DNA of 64,000 nucleotides, taken from positions 1-64,000 of the forward strand of contig NZ_FNBZ01000002.1 in NCBI RefSeq assembly GCF_900102525.1. The letters run 5' to 3'. The translations under genes and the position numbers were made by a program. The notes beneath the pieces are model-generated. The model searched no databases and was not told the origin of the DNA. It worked only from the letters and a program-made list of their open reading frames with translations. Positions 8,237 to 16,254 of this stretch are shown here, in pieces (positions within the stretch are counted from its first letter, which is position 1; the number at the start of each line of letters is the position of its first letter). Source of the DNA: Allobosea robiniae (GTDB lineage: Bacteria > Pseudomonadota > Alphaproteobacteria > Rhizobiales > Beijerinckiaceae).

Positions 8237-8827
8237 ATGGCTGCTGCGACCAAGTTCATGTTCGGGACGGATTTCCGCGAAGGAGGCCGCAAGGCCGCCG
8301 GGGAGGCCGATCTCGCCGCCGCCCGCGCGGAAGGTTTCCATGCCGGGCAGGAGCACGCGCATCGCGAGGCGCAGAGCCAGCTCACCGGCCTGACGGGGCA
8401 GCTCGCACGTTCGGCCGAGCGGCTTTTCGCGCAGGAAGCGGCCCGTACCGCTGCGATCGAGGAACATGCGGCGCAGGTCGCGATCGTGACGGCGAAGGCG
8501 CTGGCCGGCGCCGCGCTTGCGGAAAAGCCGCTGGCGGCGCTGTCGGGGGCGATCCGGGAGTGCTTGAGCCATGCCCGCACCGCGCCTCATCTGGTCCTGC
8601 GCGTCCATGAGAGCGTGGTCGAGGCTGCCGAGGAGCTGGTCCGCAAGCTCGCGATGGAACACGGCTTCTCCGGCAAGCTGATGGTGCTCGGGCAATCCGA
8701 CATCGCGCCGGGCGACGGGCGCATCGAATGGGCGGAGGGCGGTTTCGTCCTCGACAGCCAGCAACTCACGGCCCTGGTCGAACAGGCGGTCGCCCGCGTG
8801 TTCGGCCATGGTCATGCGGAACCATGA
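8237..8827 (+). CDS. fliH: Flagellar assembly protein FliH (FlbE-like)
   Basis: FliH binds and regulates the FliI ATPase and ties it to the C ring through FliN. The 196-residue protein is weakly conserved, as FliH proteins are. It shows an Ala/Glu-rich central helix (about 25-95), then a globular C-terminal half ending GRIEWAEGGFVLDSQQLTALVEQA. The D-x-R-I-x-W pattern is typical of the FliH C-terminal domain. Its place between fliG and fliN matches flbE/fliH in the Caulobacter fliF operon. It begins one base after the fliG stop and ends 11 bases before fliN, indicating coupled translation. Confidence 0.85.
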   Translation: MAAATKFMFGTDFREGGRKAAGEADLAAARAEGFHAGQEHAHREAQSQLTGLTGQLARSAERLFAQEAARTAAIEEHAAQVAIVTAKALAGAALAEKPLAALSGAIRECLSHARTAPHLVLRVHESVVEAAEELVRKLAMEHGFSGKLMVLGQSDIAPGDGRIEWAEGGFVLDSQQLTALVEQAVARVFGHGHAEP

Positions 8828-8838
8828 AGGTCTGAGCC

Positions 8839-9189
8839 ATGAGCCAGCAGAACGATCTCAACCTGCCGCCGCTGAACCAGGCCGACCTGTCCTTCGACCA
8901 GGGCGATATGTCCGTCGCGCGCTCGGGGCCGGTGCCGGTGAAGACGGCCGAGGACCTGGAACAGGTCTTCGACGTGCCGGTCACGGTGTCCGCGGTGCTG
9001 GGCTCCTCGAAGGTTGCGGTCGGCGACCTGCTCCAGATCGTGCCGGGCGCGGTGCTGGAACTCGACCGGCGCGTGGGCGAGGCGATCGACATCTTCGTCA
9101 ACGAGCGGCTGGTCGCGCGCGGGGAGGTCGTCGTCGTCGAGGACCGCCTGGGCGTGACCATGACGGAAATCATCAAGGCGGACCGGTGA
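8839..9189 (+). CDS. fliN: Flagellar motor switch protein FliN
   Basis: FliN forms the lower part of the C ring and helps dock the FliH-FliI export ATPase. The 116-residue protein has a variable acidic N-terminus and a SpoA domain (about 45-112; VFDVPVTVSAVLGSSKVAVG, GAVLELDRRVGEAIDIFVN). The pattern fits FliN rather than the longer FliM. No fliM lies in the window. Fourth gene of the fliF operon, 11 bases after fliH. Confidence 0.95.
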   Translation: MSQQNDLNLPPLNQADLSFDQGDMSVARSGPVPVKTAEDLEQVFDVPVTVSAVLGSSKVAVGDLLQIVPGAVLELDRRVGEAIDIFVNERLVARGEVVVVEDRLGVTMTEIIKADR

Positions 9190-9233
9190 GAGCCGATCGC
9201 GCCATACTGACAAAGAACAGAAGGACCTGAGCC

Positions 9234-10598
9234 ATGCGCCTCATCATCGCCGGCGGTCTCAAGGGACAGATCATCGCGGCCGCCAAGATCGCCATGTCGC
9301 ATGGCGCGGCCGTGACCCATACCGAAAGCCTCGACCAGACGCTCGCCGTGCTGCGCGCCAAGGGCGCCGATCTGCTGATGATCGACGTCGTGCAGCCGAT
9401 CGCGGCCTATGTCGCGGCGCTGGAGGCCGAGCGCATCCGCACGCCGATCGTCGCCTGCGGCACCTCGACCGATACGCGCGCCGCCGTCGCGGCGATCCAG
9501 GCCGGCGCCCGGGAATATGTGCCGTTGCCGCCCGATCCGGAGCTGATCGCGGCGGTGCTGGAGGCGGTCGCCGCCGACCAGTCCCGCCTGATCTGGCGCG
9601 ACCCGGCGATGGAACGTGTCGTGCAGCTCGCCTCGCAGATCGCCCGCTCGGAAGCGCCGGTGCTGGTCACCGGCGAGAGCGGCACGGGCAAGGAGGTGAT
9701 CGCCCGCCACCTGCACCAGAAATCGGGGCGCAAGGACCGGCCCTTCGTGGCGGTGAACTGCGCGGCGATCCCTGACAACCTGCTCGAATCCGAACTGTTC
9801 GGCCATGAGAAGGGCGCCTTCACCGGCGCCATCGCGCGGCGCATCGGCAAATTCGAAGAGGCCAATGGCGGCACGCTGCTGCTCGACGAAATCTCGGAGA
9901 TGGATGTCCGCCTGCAGGCCAAGCTCCTGCGGGCGCTGCAGGAGCGCATGATTGACCGGGTCGGCGGCACGCAGCCGGTCAAGGTCGATATCCGGATCAT
10001 CGCGACCTCGAACCGCAACCTCGCGGACGCGGTGCGCGACGGCGCTTTCCGCGAGGATCTGCTCTATCGGCTCAATGTCGTGCACCTGCGCCTGCCGGCG
10101 CTGCGCGAGCGGCCTGGCGATATCCTTGTCCTGGCGGAGCATTTCGCCAGGAAATACGCTGATCTGAACGGCCTGCCGCCCCGGCCGATCGCAGCCGATG
10201 CGCGTAAGCTCCTGCTGGCCGGCGCCTGGCGCGGCAATGTGCGCGAGCTGGAGAACACGATGCACCGGGCGGTGCTGCTGGCGAGCGGGCCGGAGATCGC
10301 AGCCGCCGCCGTGCTCAGTCCGGAAGGGGAGGCGTTGGCGCCGGCTCCGTCGCGTGATCCCGCGGCGCGCGCGGCCCAGACCGCCGAGGCGATGACGCGT
10401 TCGCTGGTCGGGCACACCGTCGCCGATGTCGAGCGCGAGTTGATCCTCGACACGCTCGACCACTGCCTGGGCAACCGGACGCATGCGGCCAAGATCCTGG
10501 GAATCTCGATCCGCACGCTGCGCAACAAGCTCAGCGAATATACCTCGGCCGGAATCACCGTCGCCGAGCCGGGTCAGACGCGCATCAGCGCGGCCTGA
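9234..10598 (+). CDS. flbD: Sigma-54-dependent flagellar regulator FlbD
   Basis: FlbD activates sigma-54 promoters of late flagellar genes and, in Caulobacter, represses the fliF operon. The 454-residue protein has a receiver-like domain (1-115), an AAA+ domain (about 122-345) and a Fis-type HTH at the C-terminus ([17 protein letters not shown]). The Walker A GESGTGKE (147-154), the sigma-54 contact loop GAFTGA (194-199) and Walker B LLLDEI are all present. The receiver keeps Asp51 but lacks the N-terminal acidic pair (IIAGG) and the conserved Lys (YVPLPP at 95-100), so control by ordinary phosphorylation is doubtful. It ends the fliF operon, 44 bases after fliN. Confidence 0.93.
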   Translation: MRLIIAGGLKGQIIAAAKIAMSHGAAVTHTESLDQTLAVLRAKGADLLMIDVVQPIAAYVAALEAERIRTPIVACGTSTDTRAAVAAIQAGAREYVPLPPDPELIAAVLEAVAADQSRLIWRDPAMERVVQLASQIARSEAPVLVTGESGTGKEVIARHLHQKSGRKDRPFVAVNCAAIPDNLLESELFGHEKGAFTGAIARRIGKFEEANGGTLLLDEISEMDVRLQAKLLRALQERMIDRVGGTQPVKVDIRIIATSNRNLADAVRDGAFREDLLYRLNVVHLRLPALRERPGDILVLAEHFARKYADLNGLPPRPIAADARKLLLAGAWRGNVRELENTMHRAVLLASGPEIAAAAVLSPEGEALAPAPSRDPAARAAQTAEAMTRSLVGHTVADVERELILDTLDHCLGNRTHAAKILGISIRTLRNKLSEYTSAGITVAEPGQTRISAA

Positions 10599-10610
10599 CC
10601 CGGAAAAGGC

Positions 10611-10934
10611 TTACCAGTAGCGCCTGCGGTAATAGCGCGGGCGGGCGTAATAACGCGGACGGTAGTAGCGCGGGCGGTAGTAGCGCGGCCGCACGTAATA
10701 ACGGGGGCGTGCGTAGTAGCGCGGCCGGCGATAGTAGTAGTACTGGCTGAACTCGGCGTCGGTCTTGTCGAGCGCCTCCTTCATCTCGGCGGTAACGGCC
10801 TCGTCGCCCTGCTTGGGCTCGGCATCCGGCAGCGGTGCCAGCTTGGGCTGGGCTGCTTCGGCGGCGGCGATGCCGCCCATGCCGGCAGCGGCAAAGCCAC
10901 CGACCAGTGTCATCAGGAATGAGCGTCTGTCCAC
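10611..10934 (-). CDS. Exported basic Tyr/Arg-repeat protein (paralog 1)
   Basis: I do not recognise a named family. The 107-residue product begins MDRRSFLMTLVGGFAAAG, a twin-arginine-like signal with a hydrophobic stretch and an Ala-rich cleavage region. A short acidic segment (about 33-62) ends DKTDAEFSQYY. The tail is built from repeats of RPRYY/ARPRYY/VRPRYY and ends RRRYW. The start is GTG, set by GGAGG five bases upstream. A 94-residue paralog at 12585-12869 has the same signal, the same RBS spacing and the shared block D-x-(T/S)-DAEF-(S/T)-QYYRRPR. Both flank an MFS gene on the same strand. A role in binding an envelope polymer or nucleic acid is only a guess. An inverted repeat lies upstream. 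Confidence 0.75.
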   Translation of the reverse strand: MDRRSFLMTLVGGFAAAGMGGIAAAEAAQPKLAPLPDAEPKQGDEAVTAEMKEALDKTDAEFSQYYYYRRPRYYARPRYYVRPRYYRPRYYRPRYYARPRYYRRRYW

Positions 10935-10969
10935 GACGGCCTCCAGGCTGTTGTCACCACATCTCCCAC

Positions 10970-10992
10970 GGCATTCTTAGACAGGGAATGCC
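10970..10992 (-). promoter_or_regulatory. Inverted repeat upstream of the RYY-repeat gene
   Basis: GGCATTC (10970-10976) and GAATGCC (10986-10992) are a perfect inverted repeat around a 9-base spacer. Flanking CCCAC and GTGGG extend it with a small bulge. It lies 36-58 bases before the GTG start of the minus-strand gene, a position that suits an operator. It could instead be an RNA hairpin in the leader. The 10935-11071 gap holds no gene. Confidence 0.4.
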
Positions 10993-11071
10993 AGTGTGGG
11001 ATAATGCATTTAAATGATGCTTTGTTCCATCGGGCCGGCTTTCGCGCGCTATGGTTACGGGCGGGCCATGG

Positions 11072-12514
11072 TCAATCGACCGCATTGAGCGGCCGCGCCA
11101 CGCTTTCGAGCGGCTGGCGTTCCGCACGGATCGCGAAACGCGCGGCAATGGCCGCCGCCGCCAGCATCAGCGCCGCCCCCAGCAGATAGCCGCCGAAGAC
11201 GCTGCCGCGCGACCCGGTATCGATGAGGATGCCGAAGAGCCAGGGGCCGGCGATGCCGCCTGCGCCGGTGCCGACCGCATAGAACATCGCGATGGCGAGC
11301 GCCCGCATCTCGACCGGGAAGGTTTCGGAGACCGTGAGATAGGCCGAACTCGCCGCGGCCGAGGCGAAGAAGAAGACCACGCTCCAGCACAGGGTGAGCT
11401 GCGAGGCGGTGAGCCAGTCCCTCCAGAAGAGATAGCCGGTCCCGGTCAGCAACAGGCCCGACAGCGCGTAGGTCGCGGCGATCATCACGCGGCGGCCGAG
11501 CGTGTCGAAGAGCCGGCCGATCAGGAGCGGACCGAGGAAGTTGCCGGCGGCGAAGGGCAGGATGAACCAGCCGATATTCTGCGAGGGCACGGCGTAAAAA
11601 TCGGTGAGGATCAGCGCGTAGGTGAAGAAGATCGCGTTGTAGAAGAACGCCTGTGACAGCATGAGCGCCAGCCCGACCAAAGCGCGCTCGCGATGCGCCA
11701 CGAAAAGCACGTGGAAGACCTCGCCGAGCGGTGTCGCGGCGCGCGGGCGCAACCGGGTCAGGGGCAGGACCTCGCCGGCGGGCGGAACGAAGCCGGCGCG
11801 GCGCTCGATATCGGCGACGATCGCGGCAGCACGCTCGGGATGGCCGTGGCTGATCAGCCAGCGCGGGCTTTCCGGAATCCATTGCCTGAGGAACAGGATG
11901 ACGAGGCCGAGTGCGGCGCCGATGAAGAAGGCCAGGCGCCAGCCGTATTCCGGGTCGATCCAGGCGGGGTCGAGCAGGATGATGGAGCCGAACGCGCCGA
12001 GCGCCGCGCCGATCCAGAACGAGCCGTTGATGACGAGATCGGTCCAGCCGCGCACGCGGGCCGGGACGAGCTCCTGGATGGTGGAGTTGATCGCGGTGTA
12101 CTCGCCGCCGATGCCCATGCCGGTCAGGAAGCGGAAGAGGATGAAACTCGTGACATTCCAAGAGAAGGCGGTGGCGGCCGTCGCGGAGAGATAGACGAGC
12201 ACGGTGATCGTGAAGAGCTTCTTGCGGCCGAGCCGGTCGGTGAGCCAGCCGAAGAAGACGGCGCCCAGCACCGCACCGGCGATATAGGCGGCACCGGCGA
12301 GGCCGATCTCGGTATTGGTGAATTTGAGGACCGGGCTTTCCTTGAGGGCGCCCGAGACCGAGCCGGCAAGCGTGACCTCGAGCCCGTCGAGAATCCAGGT
12401 GATGCCGAGCGCGGCGACGACAAGCGTATGGAAGCGCGACCAGGGCAGGCGGTCGAGCCGTGCGGGCACGTCGGTGGCGATCGTGCCTGTCTGAGCGTTG
12501 TCCGGCGCTGTCAT
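11072..12514 (-). CDS. MFS transporter, sugar-porter-like
   Basis: This 480-residue inner-membrane protein has the 12-span pattern of the major facilitator superfamily. Loop 2-3 carries GWLTDRLGRKK and the middle loop carries PESPRWL, both typical of sugar porters and related metabolite:proton symporters. FLTGMGIGGEYTAINSTIQE (helix 4-5) matches that group. The substrate cannot be read from sequence. It is flanked on the same strand by two small exported paralogs and sits between flbD and flhA, so the three genes look like an insertion into the flagellar block. Start ATG at 12514; the longer overlapping minus frame is a shadow. Confidence 0.85.
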   Translation of the reverse strand: MTAPDNAQTGTIATDVPARLDRLPWSRFHTLVVAALGITWILDGLEVTLAGSVSGALKESPVLKFTNTEIGLAGAAYIAGAVLGAVFFGWLTDRLGRKKLFTITVLVYLSATAATAFSWNVTSFILFRFLTGMGIGGEYTAINSTIQELVPARVRGWTDLVINGSFWIGAALGAFGSIILLDPAWIDPEYGWRLAFFIGAALGLVILFLRQWIPESPRWLISHGHPERAAAIVADIERRAGFVPPAGEVLPLTRLRPRAATPLGEVFHVLFVAHRERALVGLALMLSQAFFYNAIFFTYALILTDFYAVPSQNIGWFILPFAAGNFLGPLLIGRLFDTLGRRVMIAATYALSGLLLTGTGYLFWRDWLTASQLTLCWSVVFFFASAAASSAYLTVSETFPVEMRALAIAMFYAVGTGAGGIAGPWLFGILIDTGSRGSVFGGYLLGAALMLAAAAIAARFAIRAERQPLESVARPLNAVD

Positions 12515-12551
12515 GCCGGCTGTCCTCCTGATGATCGACGGTCAAAGGAAA

Positions 12552-12575
12552 GGCCGGCACCTCATGGTGCCGGCC
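12552..12575 (-). terminator. Terminator after paralog 2
   Basis: GGCCGGCACC and GGTGCCGGCC form a perfect 10-bp stem with the loop TCAT, followed on the minus strand by TTTCCTTTG. It lies ten bases past the stop of the 12585-12869 gene and ahead of the MFS gene, so the two are probably separate transcripts. Confidence 0.65.
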
Positions 12576-12584
12576 CTGAACCGG

Positions 12585-12869
12585 TCAGTAGACCCAGTAA
12601 ACCCGGCCGTTGCGGACCACGCGCCGCCGGCGGCGACGGTGGACCGGCGGCGGGGGCGGCCGACGGGGATGGCGCGGCCGGCGATAGTACTGGGTGAACT
12701 CGGCATCGCTCTCGTCGAGGCCGGCCTTCAGGGCCGGGTCGATGTCTCCGGCCTTGGGTTCGACAGGCGCGGGGGCCGCTTCGACCAGGTTCTTGGCCAT
12801 GGCGGTGCCGCCGATGCCGGCAACCGCGAGGCCGCCGACAAGGCTCGTCAGGAAGGAACGTCGATTCAA
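12585..12869 (-). CDS. Exported basic-tail protein (paralog 2)
   Basis: Not a family I can name. The 94-residue product begins with a twin-arginine-like signal (LNRRSFLTSLVGGLAVAG). It has a short acidic region (PKAGDIDPALKAGL), the block DESDAEFTQYYRRPR and a Pro/Arg tail ending VYWVY. The start is TTG at 12869, chosen because GGAGG lies five bases before it. This is exactly the spacing seen for the GTG start of paralog 1 at 10934, and similarity between the two begins there. The in-frame ATG at 12947 would add 26 unrelated residues. It is convergent in content with paralog 1 across the MFS gene and divergent from flhA. Confidence 0.72.
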   Translation of the reverse strand: MNRRSFLTSLVGGLAVAGIGGTAMAKNLVEAAPAPVEPKAGDIDPALKAGLDESDAEFTQYYRRPRHPRRPPPPPVHRRRRRRVVRNGRVYWVY

Positions 12870-12995
12870 GGTGACCTCCAATATCGTCGGGAATGGGCGA
12901 AGTCCCGCCCTCCCTGTGCCGAGTGGGGCCGGCGAATGCGGCCACAACGCGGCGTTTTGACAACCAGCCGTTCATCGGATGGTTCCGACAGGGTA

Positions 12996-13022
12996 TTAAT
13001 CCGTTTCTTAACAATTCGTTCA
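12996..13022 (+). promoter_or_regulatory. flhA upstream region with CtrA-like box
   Basis: TTAA-CAATTCG-TTCA (13008-13022) matches TTAA-N7-TTAA with one mismatch, and another TTAA lies at 12996-12999. These are the only TTAA tetramers noticed in this gap. The site ends 71 bases before the chosen flhA start at 13094, which supports that start over the ATG at 13025. Confidence 0.4.
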
Positions 13023-13093
13023 CCATGAACCCGGCAAGAATTGCCGAGCTGCGCCCTGCTTCGGGGCGCGTGAGGCGTGGGGCGGGGCGGTCG

Positions 13094-15223
13094 ATGACCG
13101 ATGTGACGGCAGGGCAGGGCAGAGGGTTCGCCATCCCCGATCGCGGGGCGCTCGCAAAGCTGTTCAACCGTCCCGACCTGTTCCTCGCCATCGGCGTGAT
13201 GGGCATCCTGGTGGTGCTCGTCTTCCCGATGCCGGCGGTCCTGCTCGACCTGATGCTGGCGTTGTCGATCATCGTGTCGGTGCTGGTGCTGATGACCGCG
13301 CTCTTCATCGAGGAGCCGCTGGAGTTCTCGGCCTTCCCGACCGTGCTGCTGATCGTCACCATGTTCCGGCTGGCGCTGAACCTCGCCTCGACGCGCCTCA
13401 TCCTCGCCCATGGCCATGAGGGCACGGCGGCGGCGGGACATGTCATCGAGGCCTTCGCCGGCTTCGTCATGAGCGGCAATTTCGTGATCGGCGTGATCGT
13501 CTTCACGATCCTGATCATCGTGAACTTCGTGGTCATCACTAAAGGCTCGGGCCGCATCGCCGAAGTGGCTGCCCGCTTCACCCTCGATGCGATGCCGGGC
13601 AAGCAGATGGCGATCGACGCCGACCTCTCCGCCGGCCTGATCGACCAGGACAGTGCCAAGGTTCGCCGCAAGGCGCTGGAGGACGAATCCTCCTTCTTCG
13701 GCTCGATGGACGGCGCCTCGAAATTCGTCCGTGGCGACGCGATCGCGGCCCTGCTGATCACCTTCATCAACGTGCTCGGCGGTATCATCATCGGCGTCGC
13801 GCAGCAGGGGCTGAGCTTCGGCCAGGCGGCGACGAACTACACCATGCTCACCGTCGGCGACGGCCTCGTCAGCCAGGTCCCGGCGCTGATCGTCTCGACC
13901 GCAGCCGGCCTGCTCGTTTCGAAGGCGGGCGTGCGCGGTGCCGCCGACAAGGCGCTCGGCAAGCAGCTCTCGGGCTATCCCAAGGCGCTCGGCATGTCGG
14001 CGGCGGTGATGCTGCTGATCGCGCTGCTGCCTGGCATTCCCATGATGCCCTTCCTGTTGCTGGCCGGCGGCGCTGGCTTCCTCGCCTACCGCTTCGGGCG
14101 GGCGGCGAAGGAGCGCGAGGCGCAAGCAGGCATGACCGATGCGGCGCAGGCCGGCGGCGCGGTCGCGGCGGACGGCACGCCGCGCGAGGAGACGCTGAAC
14201 GACCTCCTCAAGATGGACGAGCTCAAGATCGAGATCGGCTACGGGCTCCTCCCGCTGGTCAATGCGCCGAGCGGGCAGGACCGGCTGACCGACCAGGTCC
14301 GGGCGCTGCGCCGTCAGCTTGCGGCCGAGCTCGGCTTCGTCATGCCGGCGGTGCGCATCGTCGACAATGTCCAGCTCGAGGCGAACCACTACTTCATCAA
14401 GATCAAGGAGATCGATGCCGGCCAGGGCATCGTCTATGCCGGCCAGTACATGGCGATGGATCCGATGGGCGGGGCGGTGAACCTGCCGGGCCACAACGTG
14501 CTGGAGCCGACCTTCGGCCTGCCGGCGACCTGGATCGACGCCGCTTTGCAGGACGAGGCGCAGTTGCGCGGCTACACCGTGGTCGACGCCGCGACCGTGA
14601 TCTCGACGCACCTGACCGAGGTGCTGAAGTCGAACATGCCGGAGCTGCTCTCCCATTCCGAGGTGCAGAAGCTCCTGCGCGAACTGCCGAAGGACCATGC
14701 CGACCTGGTCAAGGAGATCGTGCCGAGCCAGATCTCGACCACCGGCATCCAGCGCGTGCTGCAGCTCCTGCTCTCCGAGCGCATCTCGATCCGCGACCTG
14801 CCGACGATCATCGAAGGTGTCGCGGAGGTCGCGGCCAGCGTGCGCAACCCGCGCGAGATCGCCGAGCATGTCCGCGCGCGGCTCGCCCGCCAGATCTGCG
14901 CCCAGTTCTCCAACATGCAGGGCGTGCTGCCGATCATCACGCTGTCGCCGGCCTGGGAAGGCGTCTTCGCCGAGTCGATCATCGGCCAGGGCGAGGACCG
15001 CCACCTCGCGATGCAGCCCTCCCGCCTGCAGGAGTTCGTGCATCACGTCCGCGACAAGTTCGAGGATGCGGCGCGCATCGGCGAGATGCCGGCGCTTGTC
15101 ACCTCGGCGATGGCGCGGCCCTTCGCCCGCCAGATCATCGAGCGCTTCCGCAGGGAGACGCCGGTGCTGTCGCAGGCCGAGATCCACCCGCGCGTGCGGC
15201 TCAAGACTGTCGGCAGCGTCTGA
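13094..15223 (+). CDS. flhA: Flagellar export gate protein FlhA
   Basis: FlhA is the large inner-membrane component of the flagellar type III export gate and docks substrates and chaperones. The 709-residue protein has about eight spans in its N-terminal half (LDLMLALSIIVSVLVL, FPTVLLIVTMFRLALNLAST). It carries the family signature loop with TKGSGRIAEVAARFTLDAM and MPGKQMAIDADLSAG. The cytoplasmic C-terminal domain (about 360-700) includes LSHSEVQKLLRELPKDHADL. Length is normal. I chose the ATG at 13094 because the upstream ATG at 13025 overlaps a probable promoter element and adds 23 basic residues. Gene order beside it is unusual: the upstream neighbours are not flagellar. Confidence 0.95.
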   Translation: MTDVTAGQGRGFAIPDRGALAKLFNRPDLFLAIGVMGILVVLVFPMPAVLLDLMLALSIIVSVLVLMTALFIEEPLEFSAFPTVLLIVTMFRLALNLASTRLILAHGHEGTAAAGHVIEAFAGFVMSGNFVIGVIVFTILIIVNFVVITKGSGRIAEVAARFTLDAMPGKQMAIDADLSAGLIDQDSAKVRRKALEDESSFFGSMDGASKFVRGDAIAALLITFINVLGGIIIGVAQQGLSFGQAATNYTMLTVGDGLVSQVPALIVSTAAGLLVSKAGVRGAADKALGKQLSGYPKALGMSAAVMLLIALLPGIPMMPFLLLAGGAGFLAYRFGRAAKEREAQAGMTDAAQAGGAVAADGTPREETLNDLLKMDELKIEIGYGLLPLVNAPSGQDRLTDQVRALRRQLAAELGFVMPAVRIVDNVQLEANHYFIKIKEIDAGQGIVYAGQYMAMDPMGGAVNLPGHNVLEPTFGLPATWIDAALQDEAQLRGYTVVDAATVISTHLTEVLKSNMPELLSHSEVQKLLRELPKDHADLVKEIVPSQISTTGIQRVLQLLLSERISIRDLPTIIEGVAEVAASVRNPREIAEHVRARLARQICAQFSNMQGVLPIITLSPAWEGVFAESIIGQGEDRHLAMQPSRLQEFVHHVRDKFEDAARIGEMPALVTSAMARPFARQIIERFRRETPVLSQAEIHPRVRLKTVGSV

Positions 15224-15306
15224 CGCCTTCCCGCCTCCGGTTTCCACGGGGGCGCGATGCCCGCGGCGCAATGGTCAGCGCCCTGAGCTGCGGCTAATCG
15301 GACATC

Positions 15307-16194
15307 ATGTCGCGCAACGCCGCCCTCTTCGCCGTCATGTGCCTCGTCTGGGGCCTGACCTGGCTACCGGTCAAGGTCGGCTCCATGCATGTCCCGCCGG
15401 TCTTCCTGGCCGCGGCGCGGTTCTCGATCGCCGGCCTGCTGATGCTGCTCTGGGCCGGTCGCGATGCTCCCAAGGTGCCTGTTGACGCCTGGCCACGGCT
15501 GATCGGCACGGCGCTGCTGCTCAACACCGCCAATTACACGCTATTGTTCTGGGGCACGAAGCATGCCCCGACCGGGCTCGCGGCCATCGTCAATTTCGCG
15601 ACCATCCCGATCTACACGGTGCTGGCGAGCCGGGCGATCGAGGGTGTGCGGATCGACGGACGCAAGCTCGTGGCGATCGCGCTCGGAACCGTGGGCCTCG
15701 GCTTCCTGTTCGCGACGCGGGCGCTGGGAGGCCTTTCGGCCACGCAGGGCGATCCGATGGAGATGATCGGGCTCGCGGCGGTGGCGGCCGGTACGCTGTT
15801 CTACTGCGTCGGCGCGGTTCTCTCTCGGCCGATCGCCGGGACGATGCCGACGCTGACGCTTGCCGGCTGGCAGACGCTGATCGGCGGCATCGGCCTGACC
15901 GCGGTTACGCTCGCGCTGGAGCCGGTCGGCCTGGCCGATATCCGGGCGCTGGCGAGCTGGCCGGTGCTCCCGGCGGTGCTGTTCCTGATCGTCGGCGGCT
16001 CGCTGATGGGCTTCACCATCTATATGCGGCTGCTGCGCGACTGGGGCGCCTTTCGCGCCGGGCTCTACGCCTTCGTCAGTCCCGCCATCGCGGTTGCGGT
16101 CGGTGTCGTTGCGCTGAGCGAGCCCTTCGGCTGGTCGGAAGCTGTCGGCGCGCTCCTGATGTTCGGCGCGGCGGCAATCGCGCTCAAGCGCTGA
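15307..16194 (+). CDS. EamA-family (DMT) membrane transporter
   Basis: This 295-residue protein has ten predicted spans arranged as two EamA repeats (about 5-135 and 150-290). It begins VMCLVWGLTWLPVKVGS and repeats a similar pattern in the second half (EPFGWSEAVGALLMFGAA). Members of the drug/metabolite transporter superfamily export amino acids, nucleosides or other small metabolites across the inner membrane; the substrate here is unknown. It starts 83 bases after flhA on the same strand and may be a read-through partner only. It is convergent with the UPF0104 gene. Confidence 0.88.
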   Translation: MSRNAALFAVMCLVWGLTWLPVKVGSMHVPPVFLAAARFSIAGLLMLLWAGRDAPKVPVDAWPRLIGTALLLNTANYTLLFWGTKHAPTGLAAIVNFATIPIYTVLASRAIEGVRIDGRKLVAIALGTVGLGFLFATRALGGLSATQGDPMEMIGLAAVAAGTLFYCVGAVLSRPIAGTMPTLTLAGWQTLIGGIGLTAVTLALEPVGLADIRALASWPVLPAVLFLIVGGSLMGFTIYMRLLRDWGAFRAGLYAFVSPAIAVAVGVVALSEPFGWSEAVGALLMFGAAAIALKR

Positions 16195-16208
16195 CAAGGC
16201 CTGTCAGC

Positions 16209-16254
16209 GCATCGGCTTGCCCCGAAAACCGGTTCCCACTTTTCGGGCCGATGC
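16209..16254. repeat. Dispersed palindromic repeat, family A, copy 1
   Basis: The element runs from GCATCGGC (16209-16216) to GCCGATGC (16247-16254), with CCGAAAA and TTTTCGG arms inside. It overlaps the first base of the UPF0104 stop codon and lies between convergent genes. Related copies are at 19184-19225 and 58888-58933. They share the order GCATCGG / CGAAA / GG(A/T)TCCC / CTTTTCGG / CCGATGC. Confidence 0.7.

Noticed and set aside
10620..10745. Short repeated DNA coding for RPRYY as a CRISPR or non-coding repeat
   Set aside because: The repeats keep reading frame, there are no spacers of uniform length, and they form the tail of a protein with a signal peptide and a good ribosome site.
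12996..13012. TTAA-N8-TTAAC as a CtrA box upstream of flhA
   Set aside because: Spacing is 8 rather than 7. I kept the neighbouring TTAA-N7-TTCA as the better candidate.
12866..15271. An 801-codon minus-strand open frame opposite flhA
   Set aside because: FlhA is unmistakable on the plus strand. The antisense translation is low-complexity and His/Arg/Asp-rich, as expected for codon-phase shadows in high-GC DNA.
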